This document shows, one piece after another, positions 26,394 through 34,558 of a DNA stretch of 64,000 nt. The position numbers and the translations under genes were made by a program. The stretch covers positions 620,001 through 684,000 of the forward strand of contig NZ_VIWO01000001.1 of assembly GCF_007829335.1 (NCBI RefSeq). The letters run 5' to 3'. Positions within the stretch are counted from its first letter, which is position 1, and every line of letters begins with the position of its first letter. The notes below the pieces were generated by a model. It searched no databases and was not told where the DNA came from. It saw only the letters and a list, made by a program, of their open reading frames with translations. Source of the DNA: Chitinophaga polysaccharea. GTDB lineage: Bacteria > Bacteroidota > Bacteroidia > Chitinophagales > Chitinophagaceae.

Positions 26394-27584
26394 TTATAAC
26401 GCGCTTTTTACAGCATTCACCAGCTTTTCTGCTCTTTCCTGGATTTCTGCATCGCTCCAGCTCAGGTTGATAGGCGTGGAAATATTTCTGCCAATAATAG
26501 CATCTGACGCAGGGAATTCTTTTGTTTTATACACTTCCATGGCCTGTTTCAGTCCGGCTGCAAATGGTGTCAACACCGCGCCTTGTTTGAAATGCTGCCA
26601 TTGACGGATGTAGTGCCAGTTATTATCATAGTAATGGAAAGCTGCCAGCCCCGCTGCTTTCATGGCTGCCGCCGCTTTAGCCGCCTGGGCGGTTTCGGGC
26701 AGGAAGAAAGACAGGAAGGTGGCGCTATCGCCGGCTTCATCAGGTAAACGGCGGAAGGTAACGCCCGGTACGGTTGACAGGGCATCCTTAAATATTTTCT
26801 TGGTTTTACGCTGGATCGCCAGGAAGGTATCCAGTTTGCGAACCTGTGCCAGTCCCACTGCTGCATGCAGTTCCGAAATGCGGTAGTTGTAGCCGATAAA
26901 CGGGTGCAGATCAGCACCACGGTCTACGCCCAGGTGATCGTGACCATGGTCCGTATAACCGTCACATTTAGTATATACGTCTTTATTATTCGTGATAATA
27001 GCTCCCCCTTCTGCACAGGTAATGGTTTTTACGAAGTCGAAAGAGAAGGTACCGGCATCCCCGATAGAGCCCAGGGCTTTGCCTTTATAGGTAGCGCCGA
27101 AAGACTGACAGGCATCTTCCAGCAACAACAGGTTATGCTTGTTGCAAATGGCTTGCAGGGCATCCAGGTCGGCCATAGCACCGCACATATGCACCGGCAT
27201 CACCGCCTTGGTACGCGGGGTAATGGCAGCTTCCACCGCCTTCGGGTCCAGGGTCAGGGTATCATCCACATCTACCAGTACCGGGGTAGCTCCAACGGAA
27301 AATACCGATTCAAAACTGGCCACAAAGGTAAAAGTGGGCATAATGATTTCATCTCCGGCACCCAATCCCAGGGCCGCCATAGCAGTGGTCAACGCAGCGG
27401 TTCCGCTGGAAGCCAACTGGGTATACTGTACATTCAGTTTATCGCAAATCGCCTGTTCCAGCTCTTTTGCTTTCCAGATGCCTTTACGCGGACCGTCAAA
27501 TCCGTAACGCATCATAATACCGGTTTCCAGTACATCGTTTACTTCTTTCCTTTCCTCGGCTCCAAATAGTTCATATCCGGGCAT
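26394..27584 (-). CDS. kdnA: DegT/DnrJ/EryC1/StrS aminotransferase, probable Kdo8N transaminase KdnA
   Basis: This PLP enzyme probably aminates 8-oxo-Kdo with glutamate to give 8-amino-3,8-dideoxy-manno-octulosonate. It is 396 residues. The PLP lysine lies in FDFVKTITCAEGGAI near residue 184, with LLLEDACQSFGATYKGK near residue 153 giving the conserved Asp and Gln, and HDHLGVDRG and YNYRISELHAAVGLAQ further on. It is the first gene of the minus-strand unit kdnA-kdsB-kdnB. DegT enzymes also make many O-antigen amino sugars, so the specific substrate depends on the neighbouring KdnB and KdsB. No other O-antigen genes are adjacent, which favours the Kdo8N reading. Confidence 0.85.
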   Translation of the reverse strand: MPGYELFGAEERKEVNDVLETGIMMRYGFDGPRKGIWKAKELEQAICDKLNVQYTQLASSGTAALTTAMAALGLGAGDEIIMPTFTFVASFESVFSVGATPVLVDVDDTLTLDPKAVEAAITPRTKAVMPVHMCGAMADLDALQAICNKHNLLLLEDACQSFGATYKGKALGSIGDAGTFSFDFVKTITCAEGGAIITNNKDVYTKCDGYTDHGHDHLGVDRGADLHPFIGYNYRISELHAAVGLAQVRKLDTFLAIQRKTKKIFKDALSTVPGVTFRRLPDEAGDSATFLSFFLPETAQAAKAAAAMKAAGLAAFHYYDNNWHYIRQWQHFKQGAVLTPFAAGLKQAMEVYKTKEFPASDAIIGRNISTPINLSWSDAEIQERAEKLVNAVKSAL

Positions 27585-27701
27585 AAACTGTTGATTTTAA
27601 AATATAATTGAAAGAGATGTTTAAAAATAGTGCTGCAAAGTTACTATAATCAATGTTGCGTTACATCGGAAAAACTGTTTATCTTTTGCTAAAAAATTAA
27701 T

Positions 27702-28139
27702 ATGCGTTTTCTACTGTTCCTTACTCTCTTGGGTGGTCTTACCTGCTCCTCCTTACAGCCGGCCAATGCCCAGCAGCACGATCAGCAGCAAATTACGGCC
27801 CTGATGACGGCACAAACAACAGCCTGGAATAAAGGAGATATAGATGGCTTTATGCAAACTTACTGGCATTCCGATTCCCTGCTCTTCATTGGTAAAAATG
27901 GGGTTACTTATGGCTGGCAGGCCACGCTGGACCGATATAAAAAGACCTATCCGGATGTAACGGCTATGGGTAAACTGGATTTTAAGCTGCTGGAATTCAA
28001 GCCCCTGGCAGCGGATGTATACCTGTTGATTGGCCAGTGGCACCTACAGCGAACCATAGGCGATCTGCAGGGACATTTCAGCCTGGTATTGAAGAAAATA
28101 AAAGGCCAGTGGAAAATTATTGCCGACCATAGCAGCTAA
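27702..28139 (+). CDS. Secreted NTF2-like (DUF4440/SnoaL-type) protein
   Basis: A 145-residue protein with a signal peptide (about residues 1-23, cleavage after NAQ) and one NTF2-like alpha+beta cone domain. The pattern ITALMTAQTTAWNKGDIDGFMQTYWHSDSLLFIG near residue 30, YGWQATLDRYKKTYPD near residue 77, and the closing strands GHFSLVLKKIKGQWKIIADHSS match DUF4440/SnoaL-like proteins. Such domains bind small ligands or act as simple isomerases, but the role here is unknown. It is divergent from kdnA over 117 bp and stands alone. Start chosen at the first ATG, which gives a complete signal peptide. Confidence 0.85.
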   Translation: MRFLLFLTLLGGLTCSSLQPANAQQHDQQQITALMTAQTTAWNKGDIDGFMQTYWHSDSLLFIGKNGVTYGWQATLDRYKKTYPDVTAMGKLDFKLLEFKPLAADVYLLIGQWHLQRTIGDLQGHFSLVLKKIKGQWKIIADHSS

Positions 28140-28165
28140 AAAAAACCATCCCAGGAATAGGATGG
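28138..28165 (-). terminator. Intrinsic terminator after the small gene at 28223-28402
   Basis: On the minus strand the hairpin CCATCC/GGATGG (28146-28151 and 28160-28165, 8-nt loop) is followed by a T8 run (28138-28145). Confidence 0.7.
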
Positions 28166-28222
28166 CCGCTATACACCACAACATTAAAAAGTAATAGCTT
28201 TCTTATTAACTAAAATAGACCG

Positions 28223-28402
28223 TTAATGCTTTGATTGGCTGTTGCTATCATTATCCCTGACGACTTTATTCTCTTTCTCCGGGCCTTCGGATAAGTTGCC
28301 ATGCAGGGGATTCCTGGTATGCGTGCCTTTGTCCTGGCTGAGTATATCTACCGGCTTCTTCAGCTTATCCTCGTGTTGACCAGGTGTTTTCTTCTTTTTC
28401 AT
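28223..28402 (-). CDS. Small, highly charged hypothetical protein
   Basis: A 59-residue reading frame begins at the ATG at 28402 with MKKKKTPGQHEDKLKKP. The protein is very hydrophilic, rich in Lys, Glu, Asp, Asn and Ser, with no hydrophobic core, so it is probably disordered. An upstream in-frame extension to 28558 exists, but its sequence is unlike the rest and probably untranslated. The gene has its own terminator at 28138-28165, which supports its being expressed. Short Lys-rich proteins of this kind occur in Chitinophagaceae as unknowns; I cannot assign a role. Confidence 0.55.
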   Translation of the reverse strand: MKKKKTPGQHEDKLKKPVDILSQDKGTHTRNPLHGNLSEGPEKENKVVRDNDSNSQSKH

Positions 28403-28786
28403 AATATCACTTTTGGAGATGAAAAATAAGTGGCACATGAAAAGATGAACAAACTTTGTTCCATGCCCTCGGAAGGCATCTGCAGGCAAACTGAGGGGCA
28501 GCACCTGGGGTATCTCTTCCCCAAATACCTGATTCAGAATGAGAAAGAAATACAACACTTACTGTTGTAGACATATAACAGTTCTGATTAACATTAGATT
28601 TACAAAAACTATCATCCATTTCTCATATCTACCCCTTATCTTCGTATCGTTGAATGTTTTTTTAACCCATAACCTCTGAGCAACCACGAGTAGTTTTAAT
28701 CAGTTCCTTCCTAAGAACCTCTATTTAGTTTTAATCTAATTCCTGTTTAGAACCCGGTATCTATTTACTCTAACTTATTGCTGGTT
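28403..28786. other. Gene-free region with a 35-bp imperfect tandem repeat
   Basis: This 384-bp region between the small charged protein and the CAP lipoprotein holds two tandem copies of a 35-bp unit (28691-28725 and 28726-28760), both starting TAGTTTTAATC and sharing TTCCT and AGAACC blocks. There are no spacers, so it is not a CRISPR array. I see no gene and no good promoter box. Confidence 0.5.
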
Positions 28787-29332
28787 ATGTCCGGGAAATT
28801 TGTCCGCGTTGCCACCGCATGGATGGCCATTATTTTTTATTGCAGTTGCTCCAAAACTTCAGGGTTGACCCTGAAAGAACCTGAAAAAGCGTCACAGGCA
28901 GATACGTCTATTGTGCCGGAAAACAAACTTGACCGCAGTGCCCTGCTGGTACTGGTCAATGGCTTACGTACCCATGGCTGTAAATGCGGCACGGATGTAA
29001 TGCCTCCCGTAGGAGCGGTTGTCTGGAATGGCTTGCTGGAAAAAGCGGCATTCGACCACAGTAAAGACATGGCGGTCAATAAATATTTTGACCACAACGG
29101 CCTCAATGGCTCTACCCCGGGTACCCGGCTGGATGCCGCCGGTTATCACTGGAATTATTATGGAGAAAATATTGCAGCCGGCAATATGGATGAACAAGCC
29201 GTTGTATTGGGCTGGCTGAATAGCCCCAAGCATTGCCATAACATGATGGACCCGGTATTTTCAGAAATGGGAGTAGGCTATTATAGTGGTAACTGGACCA
29301 TGGAGCTGGGCAAACGAAATGGAGTCCAGTAA
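28787..29332 (+). CDS. CAP/SCP-domain (YkwD-type) secreted protein, probable lipoprotein
   Basis: A secreted cysteine-rich secretory protein/PR-1 fold protein. The N-terminus has a hydrophobic segment ending FYCSCSKTSG, which looks like a lipobox. The CAP signatures are clear: LVNGLRTHGCKCG near residue 60, LEKAAFDHSKDMAVNKYFDHNG near residue 85, GYHWNYYGENIAAG near residue 123, and GWLNSPKHCHNMMDPVFSEMGVGY near residue 144. The two His and Glu residues of the CAP cavity (FDH, GEN, SPxHCxN) are present. Start chosen at ATG 28787; a TTG 9 bp upstream is in frame. The function of bacterial CAP proteins is mostly unknown; sporulation or wall roles in Firmicutes are not transferable here. Confidence 0.88.
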   Translation: MSGKFVRVATAWMAIIFYCSCSKTSGLTLKEPEKASQADTSIVPENKLDRSALLVLVNGLRTHGCKCGTDVMPPVGAVVWNGLLEKAAFDHSKDMAVNKYFDHNGLNGSTPGTRLDAAGYHWNYYGENIAAGNMDEQAVVLGWLNSPKHCHNMMDPVFSEMGVGYYSGNWTMELGKRNGVQ

Positions 29333-29620
29333 TCAGGGCGCATCCATCTTTTTGCGCCACATCCGCCAGGCAAAATAAATAAAGGCAGCCAGCGAGAGTA
29401 CAAACCAGGAATAGAAAAAGAACATCCGCCCTGGTGTAGAAGCTTCCGGCTCGGCAAAACCAAGATACAGCCCCAGGAACACATTGATCAGCATCCAGAA
29501 AAGACCAATGAAAATGGTACGCATGATCTTTATCAGGAAGTGAAACAAGTCGTAGTCCAGCTGGTTGGGATCCCGTTCAGGGGTTTCCGGTACTTCCGGA
29601 TCTTCTGTTTCTTCTGCCAT
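29333..29620 (-). CDS. Two-helix membrane protein of unknown function
   Basis: A 95-residue protein with an acidic, Pro-rich N-terminus (EETEDPEVPETPERDP), then two transmembrane segments (about residues 35-53 and 66-86) and a basic C-terminus (RMWRKKMDAP). It ends immediately after the CAP gene stop in convergent orientation, without a terminator between. The upstream neighbour on the same strand is the GH25 lysozyme gene 20 bp away, so the two may be cotranscribed. The family is not recognised beyond being a conserved Chitinophagaceae-type small membrane protein. Confidence 0.7.
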   Translation of the reverse strand: MAEETEDPEVPETPERDPNQLDYDLFHFLIKIMRTIFIGLFWMLINVFLGLYLGFAEPEASTPGRMFFFYSWFVLSLAAFIYFAWRMWRKKMDAP

Positions 29621-29640
29621 AATTATTTATATCTACATGA

Positions 29641-30435
29641 CTAAGGTATGCAGAGTTTTGCTAGGTCTGTGCTATCTCCTTTAAATACATTAAAGTCTAC
29701 TGTTGTACGGATCCCGTTTACCCGGCCTATGTCACTGTGTTGCCAAAACAACCAGGCCCTGTCCGACCGGGGACGTTCTTTCTGATAATAGTGGGCAAGC
29801 CACAGGGGATAGCGGTCAAATTCAGTGCCCAGGTAGGTTTCATAAAAATGAATATTAGTATAAATAATAGGCTTTACTTTATATACTTTCTCCATTTCTT
29901 CCAGCCAGATCTTCGCAGTACTACGAATTACCGCTGCCGGCTGGTTATTACTGGTTTCAATATCCAGCACCGGTGGCAGGTCGCCCGATTGAAGGTCGGC
30001 TACATTGTGAAAATTGATCGCTTGTTTTAAGGGGTCGCGGGTGGCATAAAAAAAGTGATAGGCCCCCCTTACCAGCCCAGCTTTCCCTGCTTTCTCCCAA
30101 TTTTGATGAAACGATGCATCCTGCCGGGTAATGCCTTCCGTAGCCTTAATAAAGGCAAAGGATATACGAACTTTCTTTACCTGCATCTGCTTAACGGCCA
30201 ACCAGTTGATGTCTTTCTGGAACTTGGATACGTCTATGCCGTGTATTTGATAGTTCTCGGGAATATCAATGCCAAATTCCTCATACCGTACAAAGGTGAT
30301 TCGGTTTTCACGCTGATGCCACCATATATAAGCTGCTACGGCCGCTATCACTACTATCGCCGGGAATATTCTGATCAATATGCGTTTCACTTTGCTTCGG
30401 TTAGTTGCAGGGTAATTGGGTAAGGGCCTTGTCAT
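29641..30435 (-). CDS. Glycoside hydrolase family 25 lysozyme-like protein, membrane anchored
   Basis: This predicted N-acetylmuramidase cleaves peptidoglycan glycan strands. A cytoplasmic basic tail is followed by one membrane segment (about residues 25-44, IFPAIVVIAAVAAYIW). The GH25 barrel follows: IHGIDVSKFQKDINW near residue 64 (first catalytic-site Asp), VSFAFIKATEG near residue 90, RGAYHFFYATRDP near residue 118, and DLPPVLDIETSNN near residue 152 with the catalytic Asp/Glu pair. The last strand VDFNVFKGD closes the fold. At 264 residues it lacks any cell-wall binding repeats. It is probably periplasm-facing and a housekeeping wall-remodelling enzyme rather than a phage lysin, because no phage genes are nearby. 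Confidence 0.92.
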   Translation of the reverse strand: MTRPLPNYPATNRSKVKRILIRIFPAIVVIAAVAAYIWWHQRENRITFVRYEEFGIDIPENYQIHGIDVSKFQKDINWLAVKQMQVKKVRISFAFIKATEGITRQDASFHQNWEKAGKAGLVRGAYHFFYATRDPLKQAINFHNVADLQSGDLPPVLDIETSNNQPAAVIRSTAKIWLEEMEKVYKVKPIIYTNIHFYETYLGTEFDRYPLWLAHYYQKERPRSDRAWLFWQHSDIGRVNGIRTTVDFNVFKGDSTDLAKLCIP

Positions 30436-30522
30436 AAATTATTGGCGTCCTTATTTTTTACAGCAAGTATAGGCTATAATTTGTTTAAAGGCGCTACTTT
30501 TACAACGGTCAAGTGAATTTTT

Positions 30523-31548
30523 ATGCCCGATTTTAACCTGAAGGATACCCTCAATCTGTTTTCTAAATTCACGCTGCGCCGCGGTTTGAATGCTGGCAAG
30601 GTGCTGGGAAGTTATTTTGTAAGTAAGTGGACAGGCAAGCCCGTTCAATGGGGATATCCTATTTCCATGTCCTTTGAACCGACTACTTCCTGTAACCTCC
30701 GCTGCCCGGAATGCCCCAGCGGCCTCAGGGCCTTTACCCGCCCAACCGGCATGCTGGAACAGGATTTCTTCAGGAAAACAATCGATGAAATTTCAAAAGA
30801 ACTTTTATACCTGATTTTTTATTTCCAGGGAGAACCTTACCTGAACCCGGGGTTCCTGGACATGGTAAAATATGCTTCTTCTAAAGGCATTTATACCGCC
30901 ACGTCTACCAATGCCCACTACCTCACCGATGCCAATGCAAAGAAAACGGTAGAAAGTGGTCTCGACAGGTTAATCATCTCCATAGATGGTACTACCCAGG
31001 ATGTATATACGCAGTACCGTGTAGGAGGCCACCTGGATAAGGTAATCCAGGGCGCCAAAAACATTGTAAAATGGAAAAAAGAGCTAAATTCATCTAAGCC
31101 TTTTGTCTTTTTCCAGTTCCTGGTAGTAAAGCCCAATGAACACCAGATTGAAGATATTAAGCGGCTGGCAAAGGAAATTGGCATAGACCAGGTGAGATTT
31201 AAAACCGCCCAGGTATACGACTATGAAGAAGGCAACCGCCTCATTCCTACTATTGATAAATACTCCCGCTACCACCGCAATGAAGACGGCACCTATGCTA
31301 TTAAAAATAAACTGAGCAATCATTGCTGGCGCCTCTGGCATTCACCCGTGGTTACCTGGGATGGCCTTGTAGTACCCTGCTGCTTCGATAAAGATGCGCA
31401 ACACCGCCTCGGCAACCTGAAAAAAGAATCCTTCAAAGCCCTCTGGCATAATAAAGAGTATATCCGTTTCCGTAGCCAGATCCTCGAAACCCGCAAAAAC
31501 ATAGATATCTGCGCCAACTGTAGCGAAGGCACCAAAGTTTGGGGATAA
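30523..31548 (+). CDS. Radical SAM protein with C-terminal SPASM domain
   Basis: This iron-sulfur enzyme starts radical chemistry with S-adenosylmethionine. The SAM cluster ligands are C57, C61 and C64 (TTSCNLRCPECPSG). A C-terminal SPASM domain, which holds auxiliary Fe-S clusters, contains HCWRLWHSPVVTWDGLVVPC near residue 267, CCFDKD and ICANCSEG near residue 330. At 341 residues it resembles the large unassigned class related to anaerobic sulfatase-maturase and RiPP enzymes. There is no peptide-precursor gene or transporter nearby, so a RiPP role is not supported. It stands alone between GH25 and BlaI genes. Substrate unknown. Confidence 0.9.
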   Translation: MPDFNLKDTLNLFSKFTLRRGLNAGKVLGSYFVSKWTGKPVQWGYPISMSFEPTTSCNLRCPECPSGLRAFTRPTGMLEQDFFRKTIDEISKELLYLIFYFQGEPYLNPGFLDMVKYASSKGIYTATSTNAHYLTDANAKKTVESGLDRLIISIDGTTQDVYTQYRVGGHLDKVIQGAKNIVKWKKELNSSKPFVFFQFLVVKPNEHQIEDIKRLAKEIGIDQVRFKTAQVYDYEEGNRLIPTIDKYSRYHRNEDGTYAIKNKLSNHCWRLWHSPVVTWDGLVVPCCFDKDAQHRLGNLKKESFKALWHNKEYIRFRSQILETRKNIDICANCSEGTKVWG

Positions 31549-31610
31549 TATCCCGCATTTTAAAATTTTTTCTTGCTGATTATCAGCCAATTACTACGTT
31601 TATCGTTTAC

Positions 31611-31648
31611 AAACTACAAAAATAGTTTTTAAACTACAAAAATAGTAT
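31611..31648 (+). promoter_or_regulatory. Tandem BlaI-type operators upstream of blaI
   Basis: Two copies of AAACTACAAAAATAGT lie 20 bp apart (31611-31626 and 31631-31646). Each is a dyad, AAACTA-N6-TAGTTT in the first and AAACTA-N6-TAGTAT in the second, so two dimers would bind the same DNA face. They end 12 bp before the blaI ATG, as expected for autorepression by the BlaI/MecI family. Confidence 0.75.
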
Positions 31649-31660
31649 TAGCTTGGTGAT

Positions 31661-32023
31661 ATGAAAAAGCTATCACGTAAAGAAGAAGAGTTGATGCAGG
31701 TAATATGGGACCTGGAGAAAGCCTTTGTAAAAGATGCTATCGAACACCTCCCAGATCCCAAACCGCACTACAATACCATCGCTACCCTCATGAAGCGACT
31801 GGAAGAAAAGGGATATCTCGCCCACACCGAATACGGTGGCTCATATGAGTACTATCCCATTATAGGTAAGGAAAACTATAAGCAAACCTTTATGAAAAAG
31901 GTACTCAACACTTTTTTTGATAACTCCTACTTCAATATGCTGGCCTATTTCGCCAAAGAAGAGAAAATCAGCCCGGAAGAAATGAAAGAGCTGGTAAAAA
32001 TGATTGAGAAAGATAAAAAATAA
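31661..32023 (+). CDS. blaI: BlaI/MecI-family transcriptional repressor
   Basis: A winged-helix repressor of 120 residues. The N-terminus MKKLSRKEEELMQVIWDLEKAFVKDAI and the wing segment YNTIATLMKRLEEKGYLAH (about residues 38-57) are the BlaI/MecI pattern, followed by a dimerisation helix. In this family the repressor is cleaved when the partner sensor BlaR1 is activated. Here the partner begins 5 bp downstream. Two matched dyads upstream of the start (31611-31648) are its likely operators. No beta-lactamase gene is adjacent; in Bacteroidota such pairs commonly control other envelope functions, so the regulated response is unknown. Confidence 0.93.
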   Translation: MKKLSRKEEELMQVIWDLEKAFVKDAIEHLPDPKPHYNTIATLMKRLEEKGYLAHTEYGGSYEYYPIIGKENYKQTFMKKVLNTFFDNSYFNMLAYFAKEEKISPEEMKELVKMIEKDKK

Positions 32024-32028
32024 CGTGT

Positions 32029-33669
32029 ATGCCTACCCTGTTTTTATATCTCCTGCAAGCATCAGGTGCCATAGCTCTTTTCTATCTCCTTTATATTTCC
32101 TGTTTCAGGAGGGAAACCTTTTACCGTTATAACAGGATATTATTGCTCAGCACATTTGTTTTTTCCGCCCTGCTCCCGCTGCTACCGGTACCGGCCATGC
32201 ATTGGAGCAAAGTAGTTACTCCCGAACCGGGCAATGCACAGGTATATTTTGCGGATCACCTGCATAACGCCTCTGCACAAACGGCCATTGTTACCGTTAC
32301 GCACTGGTGGGATCCCTTGCTGGCACACGGCACCACTATGCTGTTGGCAATATACGCAGCAGTTGCCCTTTCCCTGGCTATCATACACGGACTCCAATTA
32401 TTGAAAATCAATCGCTTAGCCAAATTCGGAGATGTATATTACCGTAATCGCATCCGGTATGTACATATCGAAAAACTCGCTGCGCCCTTTTCATTCCTGA
32501 ACACCATTTTCATTGATCATAACGCATACGAGCATACGGAGTTTAAACATATCCTGCAACATGAGGAGGCCCATGTAAAACAATACCACTCAGTAGATAT
32601 GCTGCTATCGGCCTTCTACTGCTGCCTGTTCTGGATTAATCCGTTTGCCTGGTTGTGTAAGAAAGCATTGCAACTGAATCTTGAGTTCCTTGCCGACGAT
32701 GCCGTAGTTACCAGCTCTCTTGCTCCGGTAGACTACCAGTACAGCTTATTGCGGCTCGGTACTCCCCGCACGCCAGTGGCCATTGTCAGCCATTTCAGCA
32801 AGTCATTCATTAAAAACAGAATACTTATGATGAACAAAACACAATCACCCCGGTTACGCACCTGGCGGTACCTGTTACTATTGCCGGTACTGGCACTGAC
32901 AGCTGGCCTTTTGTCCGCGACCACACTATCTTCAAAAAATGACGTGGCAACGAATAAATACGTGGCAATAAAAAATGGAATAACGTATGTGGTGGTCACC
33001 CCACTCACTTCTGATGATGATCTGGCCGGCATAAAAAACACCCTGGAAGCAAAGGGAATGACAGTTACCCTTAATAAGCTGAAACGTAATAGCGACGGGA
33101 AAATTTCTGTCATTGATATAAACGTAAAAGATCGCTTTGGCTCTCTCAGTGAAAGATCAGACGATAATCCCATACATACCTTTTTCCTTTGTTTCAATGA
33201 AAAGGAGATCAGTGTAGGACCTTACCCCCCAAAAAACTGTCCCCAAAACCTCCTTGAAGTGGCGGAAAAGGAAAGTGATGGTCAGTTGAAAGGTTTCACT
33301 TCAGACACGACTTATGTCAGTCGCTTCCCGGGTGGAAAAGACGCCTATAGAAAATTCCTGGCAAAGAATATACGCTATCCCAAAGTATGCCGCGACAACA
33401 ATATTGTAGGGCTGGTAACCAGCCAATACAAGATTCAGCCGGATGGCAAGGTAACAAATGTAGAAGTACTCATGAGTCCCAGCCCCGCAATGGGAGAAGA
33501 AATTAAACGGGTATTAGGGACACTGCCCGACTTTAACCCGGCGAAAAACAAAAATGTAATCACCGTTACTACTAGTATAGCTTTTAATTTACAGGGAGAC
33601 ACCCCGGAGAAGTCAAAAAATGTATCTCATCTTGAGGAGGCAGACATTGTGGTAATAGGCTATAAATAA
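32029..33669 (+). CDS. BlaR1/MecR1-type M56 membrane metallopeptidase sensor with TonB-like C-terminal domain
   Basis: This is the sensor-protease partner of BlaI. Four membrane helices bracket the peptidase: segments near residues 3-22, 35-54, 98-122 and about 280-300. The M56 zinc site HEEAH is at residues 178-182, with LNLEFLADDAVV near residue 220 supplying the third ligand. The periplasmic part carries no penicillin-binding domain; instead residues about 435-520 form a TonB C-terminal-like domain (YRKFLAKNIRYP, then GLVTSQYKIQPDGKVTNVEV). This architecture, common in Bacteroidota, suggests that the signal is not a beta-lactam. It is translated right after blaI. Confidence 0.92.
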   Translation: MPTLFLYLLQASGAIALFYLLYISCFRRETFYRYNRILLLSTFVFSALLPLLPVPAMHWSKVVTPEPGNAQVYFADHLHNASAQTAIVTVTHWWDPLLAHGTTMLLAIYAAVALSLAIIHGLQLLKINRLAKFGDVYYRNRIRYVHIEKLAAPFSFLNTIFIDHNAYEHTEFKHILQHEEAHVKQYHSVDMLLSAFYCCLFWINPFAWLCKKALQLNLEFLADDAVVTSSLAPVDYQYSLLRLGTPRTPVAIVSHFSKSFIKNRILMMNKTQSPRLRTWRYLLLLPVLALTAGLLSATTLSSKNDVATNKYVAIKNGITYVVVTPLTSDDDLAGIKNTLEAKGMTVTLNKLKRNSDGKISVIDINVKDRFGSLSERSDDNPIHTFFLCFNEKEISVGPYPPKNCPQNLLEVAEKESDGQLKGFTSDTTYVSRFPGGKDAYRKFLAKNIRYPKVCRDNNIVGLVTSQYKIQPDGKVTNVEVLMSPSPAMGEEIKRVLGTLPDFNPAKNKNVITVTTSIAFNLQGDTPEKSKNVSHLEEADIVVIGYK

Positions 33670-33674
33670 TCTGT

Positions 33675-34022
33675 TTACTCTGCCACTGGTTCTTTCTTCT
33701 TCTTCCGTGCTTTGGTTACCTTATTAAACAGGTTAATACCCAACTGCACGCCAATAAATTCCAATGCCGTCATCAACGCCCCGGTAGCAAAATTCTTAAA
33801 TTTACCGCTTCCCCACGCCATCTTAGCCACATTCATGGCTACGTTCAGGGCACCGCTATGTCTTGCGCTACCGGGGATGACAGCATTTAACGCCATCTTC
33901 TTATAGTTATCCCTGAAATAATCTACCCGGTACCCCAACTCATTCTCCAGTTGCCTGGAACGCCGCTTTAAACGCTCAATTTCCAGCTCCAGTGTTTCGA
34001 AGCTGTCTATTTTTTTACGCAT
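33675..34022 (-). CDS. Hypothetical protein with N-terminal coiled coil and membrane-like C-terminal part
   Basis: A 115-residue protein. Residues 5-40 are charged and heptad-like (ETLELEIERLKRRSRQLENEL). The middle has a Gly/Ala-rich amphipathic segment (ALNVAMNVAKMAWGSGKFKNFATGALMTALEFIGVQLGINLF), and the tail is very basic (KARKKKKEP). It is the last of three minus-strand genes with the holin-like and YtxH proteins, so it probably belongs to the same envelope function. The family is not recognised with certainty. It converges on the BlaR1 gene with 5 bp between stops. Confidence 0.7.
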   Translation of the reverse strand: MRKKIDSFETLELEIERLKRRSRQLENELGYRVDYFRDNYKKMALNAVIPGSARHSGALNVAMNVAKMAWGSGKFKNFATGALMTALEFIGVQLGINLFNKVTKARKKKKEPVAE

Positions 34023-34042
34023 GTGTAAATTTTTATCATGGT

Positions 34043-34534
34043 TTATCCCCGCATTGTGTTTTCTGTAGCTTCGTCGTCGGGCACATAGCCCGGGTCTTCC
34101 GGCTTGTCATCAACAGGCTCTTCTTTCCTGGCGTATTGCCGCTCCCGTTTGGCGTGAATATGATCACTTTCCGCATCCCGGTCAGTGATTTCATCTACCA
34201 GCTCCGCAATCAGCAGTCTGGCCAGGGGCCGCTGTATCAGCTGCTTACGGAACAACAGGATCACCACGAATAATACCACAAACAGCCCTGCTGCACAGCT
34301 AAAACCAATGGTAAAGCTGCCCGCCATCTCTCCTATCCAGAAGCCCACCACCATACCCAGGAATACAATCACAAAAAAGAACAGCAGAAAAGCCATCGTA
34401 AGGGAGAAAAACAACCCCAATGCTTTCGATAACTTTCCTGCTGCCTGGAGCTTAATCAGGTCCAGTCTGGTTTCCAGGTATTCCCTGGCTACTTTTCCCG
34501 TTTGGTTAAAGTAGTTGCCGAAATTATCTTCCAT
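34043..34534 (-). CDS. Phage-holin-superfamily/actinobacterial holin-X-like membrane protein
   Basis: A 163-residue protein with an amphipathic start (MEDNFGNYFNQTGKVAREYLE), the LDLIKLQAAGKLSKALG helix, and two strong membrane helices (about residues 41-66 and 74-97), then a basic linker and an acidic tail. This is the pattern of the holin-X/DUF1469-like family, found in host chromosomes and unrelated to lysis in most cases. I chose ATG 34534, because the upstream in-frame ATG at 34552 adds six residues that do not fit the family start. It lies in a three-gene unit with the YtxH protein upstream and the coiled-coil protein downstream. Confidence 0.8.
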   Translation of the reverse strand: MEDNFGNYFNQTGKVAREYLETRLDLIKLQAAGKLSKALGLFFSLTMAFLLFFFVIVFLGMVVGFWIGEMAGSFTIGFSCAAGLFVVLFVVILLFRKQLIQRPLARLLIAELVDEITDRDAESDHIHAKRERQYARKEEPVDDKPEDPGYVPDDEATENTMRG

Positions 34535-34558
34535 GCAAATGAATTTACTCAAATGGAA

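Noticed and set aside
28691..28760. Possible CRISPR repeats
   Set aside because: Only two imperfect units, directly adjacent with no spacers, and no cas genes in the window.
30523..31548. RiPP biosynthesis cluster around the radical SAM/SPASM protein
   Set aside because: There is no short precursor peptide, protease or exporter gene next to it; the flanks are GH25 and BlaI genes.
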